35,220 nucleotides of DNA from Lachnospiraceae bacterium (GTDB taxonomy: Bacteria; Bacillota; Clostridia; Oscillospirales; Ruminococcaceae). A program made the translations under genes and the position numbers. Each line of letters starts with the position of its first letter. Positions within the stretch are counted from its first letter, which is position 1. Below, piece after piece: positions 24,832 to 32,961 of the stretch. Location of the stretch: NCBI GenBank assembly GCA_023664705.1, contig JAMPFE010000024.1, positions 1 to 35,220 on the forward strand, written 5' to 3'. The notes beneath the pieces are model-generated. The model saw only the letters and a program-made list of their open reading frames with translations, was not told the origin of the DNA and searched no databases.

Positions 24832-26202
24832 GTGGGAAAATCGGCTGTACGGGATCTGACGTCGGGCTCGCCTATGCGCCTTATCCTCGGCTTTATGTTG
24901 CCGCTGCTGCTGGGCATGCTTTTTCAGCAGTTTTACAATATGGTGGATACGATAGTCGTCGGGCGCTATCTCGGCGTTGACGCGCTCGCGGGCGTGGGCT
25001 CCACGGGCTCGATAAACTTCCTCGTCATGGGCTTTGTTATCGGCGTCAGCGCGGGTTTCGCGATACCCGTCGCGCAGAAGTTCGGCTCTCGCGACGAGGA
25101 CGCGCTGCGCAAGTACGTCGGAAACACGCTCTGGCTCGCCGCCGCGCTGGCGGCGGTGCTGACTACCGCGACCTGCCTGCTGTGCTCGAACATTCTTCAT
25201 CTTATGAATACCCCCGACAAGGTATTCTCCGAGGCATATGATTACATTTTTGTCATTTTTCTGGGAATTCCCGTAACGTTTTTGTACAACATTCTCTCGG
25301 GAATAATCCGCTCGCTCGGCGACTCCAAAACGCCCGTGATTTTTCTGGTAATATCCAGCATACTGAACATCATACTGGATATTTTTATGATAGTGGCGCT
25401 GAAAATGGGCGTTTCGGGCGCGGGCTGGGCGACGGTCATCTCGCAGCTCGTTTCGGGGCTGATGTGCCTTATCTTCATTGTAAAGCGCTTTGAGATACTC
25501 AAGCTGAAAAAGGACGATTTAAAGCCCGATCCGTATTACATAGGCAGGCTTTGCGCCTCGGGACTGCCCATGGGCTTGCAGTACTCGATAACGGCGATAG
25601 GCTCGATACTGCTCCAGACCGCCGTGAACGGTCTCGGACCGTCATATATGGCGGCAGTGACGGCGGGCAGCAAGGTCAGTCAGCTTATGTGCTGCCCCGT
25701 CGACGCAATGGGCAGCACCATGGCGACCTACGGCGGACAGAACGTCGGCGCGGGGAAGATAGAGCGCGTCAAAAAAGGGCTTCAGGCGTGCTCGCTGCTC
25801 GGTGTGATATGGGCGGTGCTGGCGTTCGGCATCGTGGCGCTGTTCGGCGGGAACCTCGCGATGATGTTTGTCGACAAAAACGACGCGCAGTCCGCCGAGG
25901 CGATATCCGAGATAATTTCCCACGCGCATCAGTTCCTTGTTTCAAACGGCGCGTTTTACTTGCTGCTCGCGTTTGTGAACATCGTGCGCTTCCTCATACA
26001 AGGAATGGGCTTTTCGCAGGTCGCCGTCTATTCGGGAGTGTTCGAGCTCGTCGCGAGGGGCGCTTTCGGATTGTGGGTAGTGCCGCTGTTCGGCTACAAC
26101 GCGGTATGCTTCGCTAACCCCACGGCGTGGATACTCGCGGATATGTTTCTGTTCCCGACGTATTTCGCGTGCTACAAGAGGTTAAAAAGACGAACGAAAT
26201 AA
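24832..26202 (+). CDS. MATE family efflux transporter
   Basis: The protein has 456 residues and about twelve membrane helices in two similar halves. It begins after a GTG start two bases beyond the metH stop, so it is cotranscribed with it. Family patterns are clear: GSPMRLILGFMLPLLLGMLFQQFYNMVDTI at the start (written here as separate motifs SPMRLILGF and FQQFYNMVDTIVVG), VGSTGSINF, a GVSGAGWATVISQ loop at mid-length and MGSTMATYGGQNVGA in the second half. MATE proteins export cationic drugs or metabolites against Na+ or H+. The physiological substrate is unknown, and no link to methionine synthesis is obvious. Confidence 0.93.
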   Translation: MGKSAVRDLTSGSPMRLILGFMLPLLLGMLFQQFYNMVDTIVVGRYLGVDALAGVGSTGSINFLVMGFVIGVSAGFAIPVAQKFGSRDEDALRKYVGNTLWLAAALAAVLTTATCLLCSNILHLMNTPDKVFSEAYDYIFVIFLGIPVTFLYNILSGIIRSLGDSKTPVIFLVISSILNIILDIFMIVALKMGVSGAGWATVISQLVSGLMCLIFIVKRFEILKLKKDDLKPDPYYIGRLCASGLPMGLQYSITAIGSILLQTAVNGLGPSYMAAVTAGSKVSQLMCCPVDAMGSTMATYGGQNVGAGKIERVKKGLQACSLLGVIWAVLAFGIVALFGGNLAMMFVDKNDAQSAEAISEIISHAHQFLVSNGAFYLLLAFVNIVRFLIQGMGFSQVAVYSGVFELVARGAFGLWVVPLFGYNAVCFANPTAWILADMFLFPTYFACYKRLKRRTK

Positions 26203-26234
26203 AAAAAGCCGCGCAGGCTTTTGCCGTGCGCGGC
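26201..26234 (-). terminator. Terminator of the PAQR/hemolysin III gene
   Basis: Stem GCCGCGCA (26208-26215) / TGCGCGGC (26227-26234), followed on the minus strand by TTTTTTT. It lies just past the PAQR stop codon and immediately after the convergent MATE stop. Confidence 0.85.
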
Positions 26235-26240
26235 GCCGTA

Positions 26241-26906
26241 TTATGCGTTCACGATCATTGACAGTATTGAAAAATAATGGAAAACGCTCCCCGCGACCGT
26301 GAAAATATGCCAGACGGAGTGGAAATATTTCTTGGACTTCATCGCGTAGAAGATTATCCCGACGGTGTAGCACAGCCCCCCGATAAGCAAAAACCACAGC
26401 GATACCGCCGTGCAGCTCTCAATCATTGGCTTTACCGCGAATATCACCACCCAGCCCATCGCGACGTAGCAGACGACGGACGGCTTGCGGAATTTCTCGA
26501 GGTTTACGGAGTTCATCACGATCCCGAGCGCCGCCGCGCCCCAGACGACGCCGAAAAGCGTCCAGCCGAGCGCTCCGCGGAGCGGTATCAGCGTGATCGG
26601 CGTGTATGTCCCCGCTATCAGGAAAAATATGGTATCGTGATCCATTATGCGGAAAAACGTTTTTGCTCTGCGGTTAGTGAGCGCATGGTACAGCGTGGAC
26701 ATCGTGTACAAGACTATCAGCGAAGCGCCGTACACCGCGGAGCTCACCACGCCCCAAGCGTCCGAGTAAGCCGCCGCGAAAACTATCAGCACAGCCGTTC
26801 CCGCTATCGCGAGCAAGCCGCCCACGCCGTGAGTTACCGAATTGAATATCTCCTCGCCGAGCGTATACCTTTTGGTTATATCCACCGCCGCGGTATTGTT
26901 TTTCAT
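26241..26906 (-). CDS. PAQR/hemolysin III family membrane protein
   Basis: The protein has 221 residues from the ATG at 26906, which has AAGGGAT upstream; an in-frame ATG at 26957 lies inside the promoter and is rejected. There are seven membrane helices. The family's metal-binding pattern is present: EEIFNSVTHGVGG near the start, MDHDTIFFLIAGTYTP in the middle and WHIFTVAGSVFHYFS near the end. Despite the hemolysin III name, bacterial members resemble progestin/adiponectin receptors and are likely zinc-dependent membrane hydrolases or regulators of lipid fluidity. The cellular role here is unknown. Confidence 0.92.
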   Translation of the reverse strand: MKNNTAAVDITKRYTLGEEIFNSVTHGVGGLLAIAGTAVLIVFAAAYSDAWGVVSSAVYGASLIVLYTMSTLYHALTNRRAKTFFRIMDHDTIFFLIAGTYTPITLIPLRGALGWTLFGVVWGAAALGIVMNSVNLEKFRKPSVVCYVAMGWVVIFAVKPMIESCTAVSLWFLLIGGLCYTVGIIFYAMKSKKYFHSVWHIFTVAGSVFHYFSILSMIVNA

Positions 26907-26928
26907 ATAAATCCCTTCTTCCTGCCTT

Positions 26929-26957
26929 ATAATACCACCAAACGCCGCCTTTGTCAA
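26929..26957 (-). promoter_or_regulatory. Sigma-A promoter of the PAQR gene
   Basis: On the minus strand TTGACA (26952-26957), 17 bases, TATTAT (26929-26934). Confidence 0.85.
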
Positions 26958-27043
26958 GTGTTATCACGCGATTTTCTTGATTTTTCACAATTCTTTCCGA
27001 AATTTCACATTTCTGTCACTTTGATATAAAAATCGTTTTTTGC

Positions 27044-27072
27044 TTGACACAAATGGGATTATGTGGTAAAAT
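27044..27072 (+). promoter_or_regulatory. Sigma-A promoter of the MurT/GatD-like operon
   Basis: TTGACA (27044-27049), 17 bases, TAAAAT (27067-27072), 43 bases before the ATG at 27115. Confidence 0.85.
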
Positions 27073-27114
27073 AAAAGGTGCTTGGAAAATATTATTACCC
27101 GAAAGGCAAATTTT

Positions 27115-28440
27115 ATGAGAAAATTCTTTACGATACTGATATGTAAGCTCGCGTATTTTGCGGGGCATCTGATAGGGCGCGGCTCCAGCCTCCCGGGGGA
27201 GATAGCGCTGAAAATGTATCCCGATATACTGTCGAAAATAAAGCTCCCCGATACGGTCATCGCCGTCACGGGCAGCAACGGCAAGACCTCCACCGTCGAG
27301 ATGATAACGCACGTTCTCCGAAAGCAGGGAAGGCGCGTCGTCTCCAACAAGGAGGGCTCAAATCTTGACAGCGGCATCGCGGCGGTCATATTGTACAACT
27401 GCACGCTCGGGGGGCGCTTTAAGGGCGACGCGCTCGTGCTGGAGACGGACGAGCGCTACGCAAAGCTCACGTACAGATATTTTTCGCCGACATACTACGT
27501 CGTCACCAACCTCTACCGCGACCAGCTCACGCGCAACGGTCATCCCGAGTGGGTCTGCGAGTATATCCGCGAGAGCGTTACCGACGACTGCACGCTTATC
27601 CTCAACGCCGACGACCCGCTGATTTCGCAGCTCGGCAAGGGGCGCGAAAACACTGTTTGGTTCGGCATGGACAAGCAGTCCTTTTCCACAGCCGAAAACA
27701 CCTCCGTCTACGACGACGGCGCGTTCTGCCCCGTCTGCAAGAGCCGTATGCGCTACGAATACCGCCACTACAACCATATCGGCGCGTATATCTGCGACAG
27801 CTGCGGTCATCAAAAGCGCCCGACCGATTTCACGGTGACGAGCGCCGACCTGCAAAGCGGCGTTATCTCGATAAACGGCAAATACGATATAACGCTCGGT
27901 TTTAAGAGCATTTACAATGTCTACAATGTCCTCGCCTGCTTCGCGGCGTGTTCTCTCGCGGGGGCAGCCCCCGAGAGCATTGCCGCGGAAATAAGCGACT
28001 ACGTGCTGAAAAGCGGGCGCGTCGTCGAGTACACCCTCGGCGAAAGCGAGGGCACGTTCCTCGTTTCCAAGCACGAGAACTCCGTCTCCTACGACCAGTC
28101 GATACGCTATATTCTCGGTCGGAACGAGCCCTGCGGCGTTATCATCATCGTCGACGCGGTCAGCCGCCGTTATTCCACGGGCGAGATAAGCTGGCTCTGG
28201 GACGTCGATTTCGAGCTGCTGAACGCCCCCTGCGTGGAGCATATCTACCTGCTAGGCGCGCACGCTCCCGACCTTGAGGCGCGCTTCTCCTACACCGATA
28301 TACCGCCCGAAAAAATCACGGCTGTGAGCGATATAGACGCCGCCGTGAACGAGATCGCCGCGAAAAAACACGCGCGGCTGTACACTGTGACTTGCTTCTC
28401 GGACAAGGCGAAATTCCTGTCCAAGGTAACGGTAAAGTGA
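27115..28440 (+). CDS. murT: MurT-like Mur ligase (lipid II isoglutaminyl synthase subunit family), divergent
   Basis: The protein has 441 residues from the ATG at 27115 (GAAAGG upstream); a TTG at 27082 is too close to the promoter. The ATP-binding loop TGSNGKTST is at 52-60. A four-cysteine zinc ribbon, C205-x2-C208 and C227-x2-C230, is typical of MurT. The C-terminal DUF1727 domain ends with EISWLWDVDFE. MurT activates the D-Glu of lipid II and uses ammonia from GatD to make D-isoglutamine. Two C-terminal motifs are altered: the usual NPAG is KHENS, and the NDxxADGxDxSW stretch reads VDAVSRRYSTGEISW. It may therefore be a paralogue with another substrate. The glutaminase-like gene follows by eight bases. 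Confidence 0.85.
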   Translation: MRKFFTILICKLAYFAGHLIGRGSSLPGEIALKMYPDILSKIKLPDTVIAVTGSNGKTSTVEMITHVLRKQGRRVVSNKEGSNLDSGIAAVILYNCTLGGRFKGDALVLETDERYAKLTYRYFSPTYYVVTNLYRDQLTRNGHPEWVCEYIRESVTDDCTLILNADDPLISQLGKGRENTVWFGMDKQSFSTAENTSVYDDGAFCPVCKSRMRYEYRHYNHIGAYICDSCGHQKRPTDFTVTSADLQSGVISINGKYDITLGFKSIYNVYNVLACFAACSLAGAAPESIAAEISDYVLKSGRVVEYTLGESEGTFLVSKHENSVSYDQSIRYILGRNEPCGVIIIVDAVSRRYSTGEISWLWDVDFELLNAPCVEHIYLLGAHAPDLEARFSYTDIPPEKITAVSDIDAAVNEIAAKKHARLYTVTCFSDKAKFLSKVTVK

Positions 28441-28448
28441 GGTAAGCT

Positions 28449-29075
28449 ATGAAGATCCTTCATTTGTTTCACGATTTAATGAACCTCTACGGCGACTACG
28501 CGAACGTCCTCGCGCTGGAGCGCGCGCTCGCCGAAAGGGGAGAGGAGAGCGAAATAATGCGCCGCTCCGTCGGCGACAGCCTGTATTTCTCGGAGTTCGA
28601 TTTTATCTATATAGGCTCCGGCACCGAGCGCAGCCAAAAAGCGGCGCTGGAGTATCTGCGCGGTTACGGCGATGCGCTGAAAAACGCCGCGGAAAGCGGC
28701 GCGGTGATACTCGCGACGGGCAATTCGTTCGAGATGTTCGGCAGGAAGATAACCGACCGCGACAAAAAGGTCTATGAGGGGCTCGGACTGTTCGATTTCA
28801 TCACCGAGGAGGGCAAAGAGCGCGTCGTCACCGACAGCGAGGTCGAGTTCGAGGGCAGACGGCTCATCGGCTTCGTCAACAAGGCAAGCGACGTCTACGG
28901 CATAAAAGAGCCCTTCTTCACGGTGGAGCAGGGCGCGGGCAACAATATCAACGATACCGTTTGCGAGGGCGTTCACATCGGCAATTTCTACGGAACGCAC
29001 ATCATCGGACCGCTGCTGATACGCAACCCGTTCATGGCTGAATATTTCGCGGAGCTGCTGCTCTCGCGCGAATGA
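28449..29075 (+). CDS. gatD: GatD-like class I glutamine amidotransferase without the catalytic Cys and His
   Basis: The protein has 208 residues with the fold and neighbour expected of GatD: ILHLFHDLMNLYGDYANV at the start, GIKEPFFTVEQGAGNN in the middle and IIGPLLIRNPFMAEYF at the end. In GatD the nucleophile lies in a LAxCGGxQ turn and the His in a GTYLHGPLL segment. Here these read LATGNSFE (Gly91 for Cys) and GTHIIGPLL (Ile186 at the His position, with a His two residues earlier). Hydrolysis of glutamine by the usual route is thus unlikely. It may be a structural subunit, with MurT using free ammonia, or the pair may do something else. It is cotranscribed with the MurT-like gene. Confidence 0.82.
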   Translation: MKILHLFHDLMNLYGDYANVLALERALAERGEESEIMRRSVGDSLYFSEFDFIYIGSGTERSQKAALEYLRGYGDALKNAAESGAVILATGNSFEMFGRKITDRDKKVYEGLGLFDFITEEGKERVVTDSEVEFEGRRLIGFVNKASDVYGIKEPFFTVEQGAGNNINDTVCEGVHIGNFYGTHIIGPLLIRNPFMAEYFAELLLSRE

Positions 29076-29090
29076 CAAAAATTTCCGCGG

Positions 29091-29119
29091 TTGACATTTT
29101 TGTCATAATGTGCTACAAT
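29091..29119 (+). promoter_or_regulatory. Sigma-A promoter of the cellulase gene
   Basis: TTGACA (29091-29096), 17 bases, TACAAT (29114-29119), directly after the GatD-like stop codon. Confidence 0.85.
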
Positions 29120-29155
29120 AAAAAGTAACAACAACCTTTGCGATTGGAGTTTCAT

Positions 29156-31216
29156 ATGAAAAAATTATCCGTAAGATCGGCGGCGTTGGTTCTGGCGGCG
29201 TTTTTATTGTGCACGGGCTGCTCGGGGAACGTCACCTCCTATGAGGAGAGCGGCTCCTCGTCCGTCTCCGACAGCTCATACGGCGAAAGCCCGACCTCCT
29301 CTTCAAGCTCCTCAAGCGGCTCGTCATCGTCGTCGAGCAGCTCATCATCATCGTCAAGCAGCAGTTCATCATCAACGTCGAGCAACTCATCGTCAACATC
29401 AAGCAGCAGTTCATCGTCAACATCAAGCTCCCAAAGCTCCTCGAGCAGCGCCGAAAGCTCATCCGAGAGCTCGTCGCAGAGCAGCTCCGCTCCCCAAAGC
29501 GCTCAAAGCTCCCAAAGCGAACCCAAGCAGCCCGACAGCGGCGGCGTTTCGTTCTCGTGGAGGGCGGACAACACATGGGAGGAAAACGGCAATAAATGCG
29601 GGTCGTGCGAGCTGACGATAAATAACGGCTCGTCAAGCAATATAGGAGGATGGAAGGTGAGTTTTGAAGTGCCGAACGGATTTAAATTCTCAAGCTCCTG
29701 GAACGGCAATTTCAGCGTGAGCGGCAGCACAGCGACCGTAAGCAACGCCGATTACAACGGCGATATCCCCGTCGGCGGAAGCGTCGGCTTCGGGTTCAAT
29801 TACAGCAGCCCGACAGCCTTCACGCCGCCCCAAACGGTCGATTTCAACGGCTCCCGAACAAGCGCCCCGAGCGGCGGCAACGGCTCAAACGGCGGCAGTA
29901 ACGACCAAAATCAAGGCGGCAATAACAATAATACCGACCGAAACGACCAAACCGAGCCCGCCCCGTCGGGCACGGTAAAGGAGCTCCTCGAGCGCTCCGA
30001 CAAGGCAAAGCAGGGCGACGACTGGCTGCATACCGACGGCAACAAAATACTCGACAAGAACGGCAAGCAGGTGTGGCTCACGGGCGTGAACTGGTTCGGC
30101 TACAACACGGGCACCAACACCTTCGACGGCTTGTGGAACAGCAATCTGCGCGCCTCGGTAAAGGGCATCGCCGACCACGGCTTTAATCTGATACGCGTGC
30201 CCATTTCCGCGGAGCTGCTCAACCGGTGGTCTCGCGGGGAGTACCCCAAGGCGAACTACAACAACGCCTCAAATCCCGAGCTCAACGATATGAACAGCCT
30301 GCAGATCTTCGATTATTTCCTCAAGCTCGCCGAGGAGAACGGCGTCAAGGTAATGCCCGATATCCACTGCGCCGAGACCAACGCCATGGGTCACAACGTC
30401 AATCTCTGGTACACCGATAAGGTCTCCGTCGACGAATATTACCATGCTCTGGAGTGGATAGCCGACCGCTACAAGGACAACGACACGATAATCGCTCTCG
30501 ACATCAAAAACGAGCCCCACGGCAAGCCCTACGAGGGCAGCGCCGCGGCGATATGGAATAATTCCACGGACAAAAACAACTGGAAATACACCGCCGAGAC
30601 CGCCGCGAAAAAGGTTCTGGCAAAAAATCCCAACCTGCTGATAATGGTCGAGGGCACCGAGATATATTCCAAGAAAAACGGCGACTATTCGTCAACGAAC
30701 AACGACGACTACTATTTCAACTGGTGGGGCGGCAATCTGCGCGGCGTCAAGGATTATCCCGTAAACCTCGGGCAGTACCAAAACAAGCTCGTCTATTCCC
30801 CGCACGACTACGGTCCCACGGTCTACGAGCAGCCGTGGTTCCAAGGGGGCTACAGCTATGACAGCCTTATCCGCGACTGCTGGCAGGACAACTGGCTCTA
30901 CATACACAAGGACAACACCGCGCCGCTGCTCATCGGCGAGTGGGGCGGCTTTATGCGCGAGCCCAACCTCACATGGATGACCTGTATGCGCCGCCTGATA
31001 AAGGAAAACCACCTCAACCACACGTTCTGGTGCTACAACGCGAACTCGGGCGACACGGGCGGTCTCGTTCTCGACGATTTCACCACGTGGGACACGGAAA
31101 AGTACAACTTCGTCAAGGAGGTCCTCTGGCAGGAGGGCGGAAAATTCGTCGGTCTCGACCACGAGATACCCCTCGGCGCGAACGGCATCACGCTCACAGC
31201 CGCAAAGGGGCTGTAA
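29156..31216 (+). CDS. GH5 cellulase lipoprotein with poly-Ser linker and CBM2
   Basis: The protein has 686 residues from the ATG at 29156 (TTGGAG upstream). Residues 1-22 are a lipoprotein signal with lipobox LCTGC, so the enzyme is cell-surface bound. Residues about 28-122 are almost pure serine with some Thr, Gln and Glu. A CBM2-like cellulose-binding module spans about 130-235 (GGWKVSFEVPNGF, SSWNGNFSVSG, GGSVGFGFNY). A Gly/Asn linker leads to a GH5 barrel (about 295-665), most like subfamily GH5_1: GVNWFGYNTG, acid/base Glu453 in DIKNEPHG and nucleophile Glu595 in LLIGEWGG. The predicted reaction is endo-cleavage of beta-1,4-glucan. The Ser tract is encoded by a TCA/TCG/AGC repeat array that may vary in length. 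Confidence 0.93.
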   Translation: MKKLSVRSAALVLAAFLLCTGCSGNVTSYEESGSSSVSDSSYGESPTSSSSSSSGSSSSSSSSSSSSSSSSSSTSSNSSSTSSSSSSSTSSSQSSSSSAESSSESSSQSSSAPQSAQSSQSEPKQPDSGGVSFSWRADNTWEENGNKCGSCELTINNGSSSNIGGWKVSFEVPNGFKFSSSWNGNFSVSGSTATVSNADYNGDIPVGGSVGFGFNYSSPTAFTPPQTVDFNGSRTSAPSGGNGSNGGSNDQNQGGNNNNTDRNDQTEPAPSGTVKELLERSDKAKQGDDWLHTDGNKILDKNGKQVWLTGVNWFGYNTGTNTFDGLWNSNLRASVKGIADHGFNLIRVPISAELLNRWSRGEYPKANYNNASNPELNDMNSLQIFDYFLKLAEENGVKVMPDIHCAETNAMGHNVNLWYTDKVSVDEYYHALEWIADRYKDNDTIIALDIKNEPHGKPYEGSAAAIWNNSTDKNNWKYTAETAAKKVLAKNPNLLIMVEGTEIYSKKNGDYSSTNNDDYYFNWWGGNLRGVKDYPVNLGQYQNKLVYSPHDYGPTVYEQPWFQGGYSYDSLIRDCWQDNWLYIHKDNTAPLLIGEWGGFMREPNLTWMTCMRRLIKENHLNHTFWCYNANSGDTGGLVLDDFTTWDTEKYNFVKEVLWQEGGKFVGLDHEIPLGANGITLTAAKGL
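29296..29460 (+). repeat. Serine-codon repeat array in the cellulase linker
   Basis: A tract of TCA, TCG, TCT and AGC codons with longer internal repeats: a unit of about 28 bases containing GCAGCAGTTCATC recurs 45 bases later. Such tracts are prone to slippage and recombination. A related segment appears out of place at 33439-33520. Confidence 0.75.
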
Positions 31217-31231
31217 TCGCGAATACGGCGG

Positions 31232-31260
31232 TTGACTTTTGGAACAATATATGATATAAT
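31232..31260 (+). promoter_or_regulatory. Sigma-A promoter of the FabG-like gene
   Basis: TTGACT (31232-31237), 17 bases, TATAAT (31255-31260). Nearly identical to the FIST-GGDEF promoter (26 of 29 positions). Confidence 0.88.
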
Positions 31261-31290
31261 TATTTTACAATATTACTAGGAGGTATTTTT

Positions 31291-32040
31291 ATGGAGCTTT
31301 TAAAGGATAAGGTCGCTTTCGTAACGGGCGGCACGCGCGGAATAGGATACGCCATCGTGCATACGTTCCTCGAAAACAAGGCAAAGGTAGTGCTCTGCGG
31401 CTCGAGACCCGAGACCGCCCGGAAGGCTGTCGACGCGCTCAAGGCCGAAAACAGCGCCTACGAGGTAGAGGGAATGTCTCCCGACCTTACGGACTACGCA
31501 AGCGTTGAAAAGGCGATAAACGACGTCAAGGCAAAATACGGCAGGATAGACGTCGTTGTCAACAACGCGGGCATAAGCGCTTCCGACCCGCTGTACAATT
31601 ACGACCCCGCGAATTTCGACAAGATAATGCAGCTTAACGTAAATTCCTGCTTTTATACGGCAAGAGCGGCGGCTCCCGTAATGAAAGAAAACGGCGGCGG
31701 CGTTATCCTCAACACCTCGTCCATGGTATCGATTTACGGGCAGCCTGCGGGCGTGGGATACCCCGCCTCCAAATTCGCGGTGAACGGTCTCACCAAGTCG
31801 CTCGCGCGCGAGCTTGCCAAGGACGGCATACGCGTAAACGCGGTCGCTCCGGGCGTTACCGACACCGATATGGTCTCCGCGCTCCCCGAGCAGACGCGGC
31901 AGTATATCACCTCGACGATCCCCCTCGGCAGGATAGGCACGCCGCAGGACGTCGCGAACGCGTTCCTGTTCCTCGCGAGCCCGCTCGCGTCCTATATCAC
32001 GGGCGAGATACTCTCGGTCGACGGCTGCGCAAGAACATGA
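31291..32040 (+). CDS. FabG-like short-chain dehydrogenase/reductase
   Basis: The protein has 249 residues. The cofactor motif TGGTRGIG is near residue 13, NNAG near 91, Ser in NTSSMVSIYG near 140 and the catalytic YPASK near 155. The closing segment ITGEILSVDGC matches the FabG-type (3-oxoacyl reductase-like) branch, which uses NADPH. With no fatty-acid genes around, it may instead reduce a different carbonyl compound. AGGAGG precedes the ATG and it has its own promoter. It is not a close copy of the SDR at 4941. Confidence 0.92.
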   Translation: MELLKDKVAFVTGGTRGIGYAIVHTFLENKAKVVLCGSRPETARKAVDALKAENSAYEVEGMSPDLTDYASVEKAINDVKAKYGRIDVVVNNAGISASDPLYNYDPANFDKIMQLNVNSCFYTARAAAPVMKENGGGVILNTSSMVSIYGQPAGVGYPASKFAVNGLTKSLARELAKDGIRVNAVAPGVTDTDMVSALPEQTRQYITSTIPLGRIGTPQDVANAFLFLASPLASYITGEILSVDGCART

Positions 32041-32062
32041 CGGTTGACAGTTTACAGTTGGC

Positions 32063-32085
32063 AGTGCGCCGTTTTGCGGCGCACT
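32063..32085 (+). terminator. Hairpin after the FabG-like gene
   Basis: Stem AGTGCGCCG / CGGCGCACT with loop TTTTG, 23 bases after the stop codon. The T-run after it is interrupted (CGGCATTTT), so termination strength is uncertain. The stretch before it repeats GACAGTTTACAGTT-like words. Confidence 0.5.
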
Positions 32086-32165
32086 CGGCATTTTCGGGGC
32101 AGGGCAGGGGAGCGCGGGCTGCAAATCAATGCAAATTTTCGGCAACCCAAAACAGTTAGTACATC

Positions 32166-32363
32166 TATTTCCAAATTTTAACTTTATTTTACATAATTTC
32201 CAAATATTTACAGCGCAAAACTGCAAATATGTGCAAATAACTGCAAAACGGCTGCAAAAGACTGCATCTCAACTGCAAAAAGCTGCAAAATAATACACAT
32301 ATTATCAACGATTTGTGCATTTGTATATTTTTTTGCAATTTCCCAATTAAAAACTTGCATTTC
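32166..32363 (+). repeat. Dispersed intergenic repeat, copy B, with helically phased TGCA motifs
   Basis: This is the second copy of the element at 19751, in the same orientation. Two TTCCAAAT boxes are again 29 bases apart. The GCA motifs have their G at 32215, 32223, 32233, 32243, 32254, 32264, 32275 and 32285; the last seven keep the 10, 10, 11, 10, 11, 10 spacing of copy A. The hairpin of copy A is weaker here, but two outer base pairs have changed on both arms. It runs directly into the ribosome site of the exonuclease gene, so it could be its leader or control region. No protein frame is plausible. Confidence 0.75.
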
Positions 32364-32385
32364 CGCGATTGCGGGGGAGGACAAG

Positions 32386-32961
32386 ATGTTTGCGGTAATT
32401 GACACCGAAACCACATGGCGCGACGAGGTAATGTCGATAGGCGCGGCGCTCTCCGACTTCGAGAGCCTAAAGCCCATTGCAATGCGGTATTACATACTCA
32501 CGCCCTACAAAAATCACGGCGGCATGTATTCCGGCGCGCTGTACGTCCGAAAGCCCGACTTCGAGGGCTCACGAACGGCGGTAATAAGCGATTTGCGCGC
32601 TTTTTTACAAAGCGAAAGCGTGACCGATATTTTCGCGTATAACGCGCTTTTCGATTATCGGCATCTGCCCGAGCTGAACGATTTTGCATGGTACGATATA
32701 ATGCGGCTTGCCGCGTATCGGCAGTATAATGCCAAAATCTCTTCCTCGGACTGTTATTCTACGGGCAGATTGAAAAGGGGTTACGGCGTAGAGAACATCT
32801 ATCGCATGCTCAGCGGAAGAACCGATTACCGCGAGCTGCACAATGCCCTTACGGATGCAGCCGACGAGCTGGAGATCATGCAAATGCTCGCCTTTCCCCA
32901 CGAAAACTGTCAAATTGCAAGAATTGCCTTTTGCAGAGCGGCATCGCATGGTACGATATAA
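32386..32961 (+). CDS. DEDDh 3'-5' exonuclease family protein with a replaced C-terminus
   Basis: The protein has 191 residues. ExoI motif FAVIDTETTW (catalytic Asp/Glu) is at 2-11, ExoII FAYNALFDYRHLPEL near residue 85, and ExoIII HNALTDAADELEIM near 145-160 with His and Asp, giving a complete DnaQ/RNase T-like set. GGGGGAGGA precedes the ATG. The last ten residues (FCRAASHGTI) come from the start of a downstream duplicated segment. The natural ending, IALDKMQKKLYNI, is found 650 bases further on (33598-33639). The gene was probably interrupted by tandem duplication but keeps all catalytic residues, so it may still be active. Its nucleic-acid substrate is unknown. Confidence 0.75.
   Translation: MFAVIDTETTWRDEVMSIGAALSDFESLKPIAMRYYILTPYKNHGGMYSGALYVRKPDFEGSRTAVISDLRAFLQSESVTDIFAYNALFDYRHLPELNDFAWYDIMRLAAYRQYNAKISSSDCYSTGRLKRGYGVENIYRMLSGRTDYRELHNALTDAADELEIMQMLAFPHENCQIARIAFCRAASHGTI

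Noticed and set aside
32208..32477. Small protein with LQLFAVEM-like repeats on the minus strand
   Set aside because: It reads through the phased TGCA array, whose 10-11 base spacing does not keep a frame; copy A cannot encode the same peptide.
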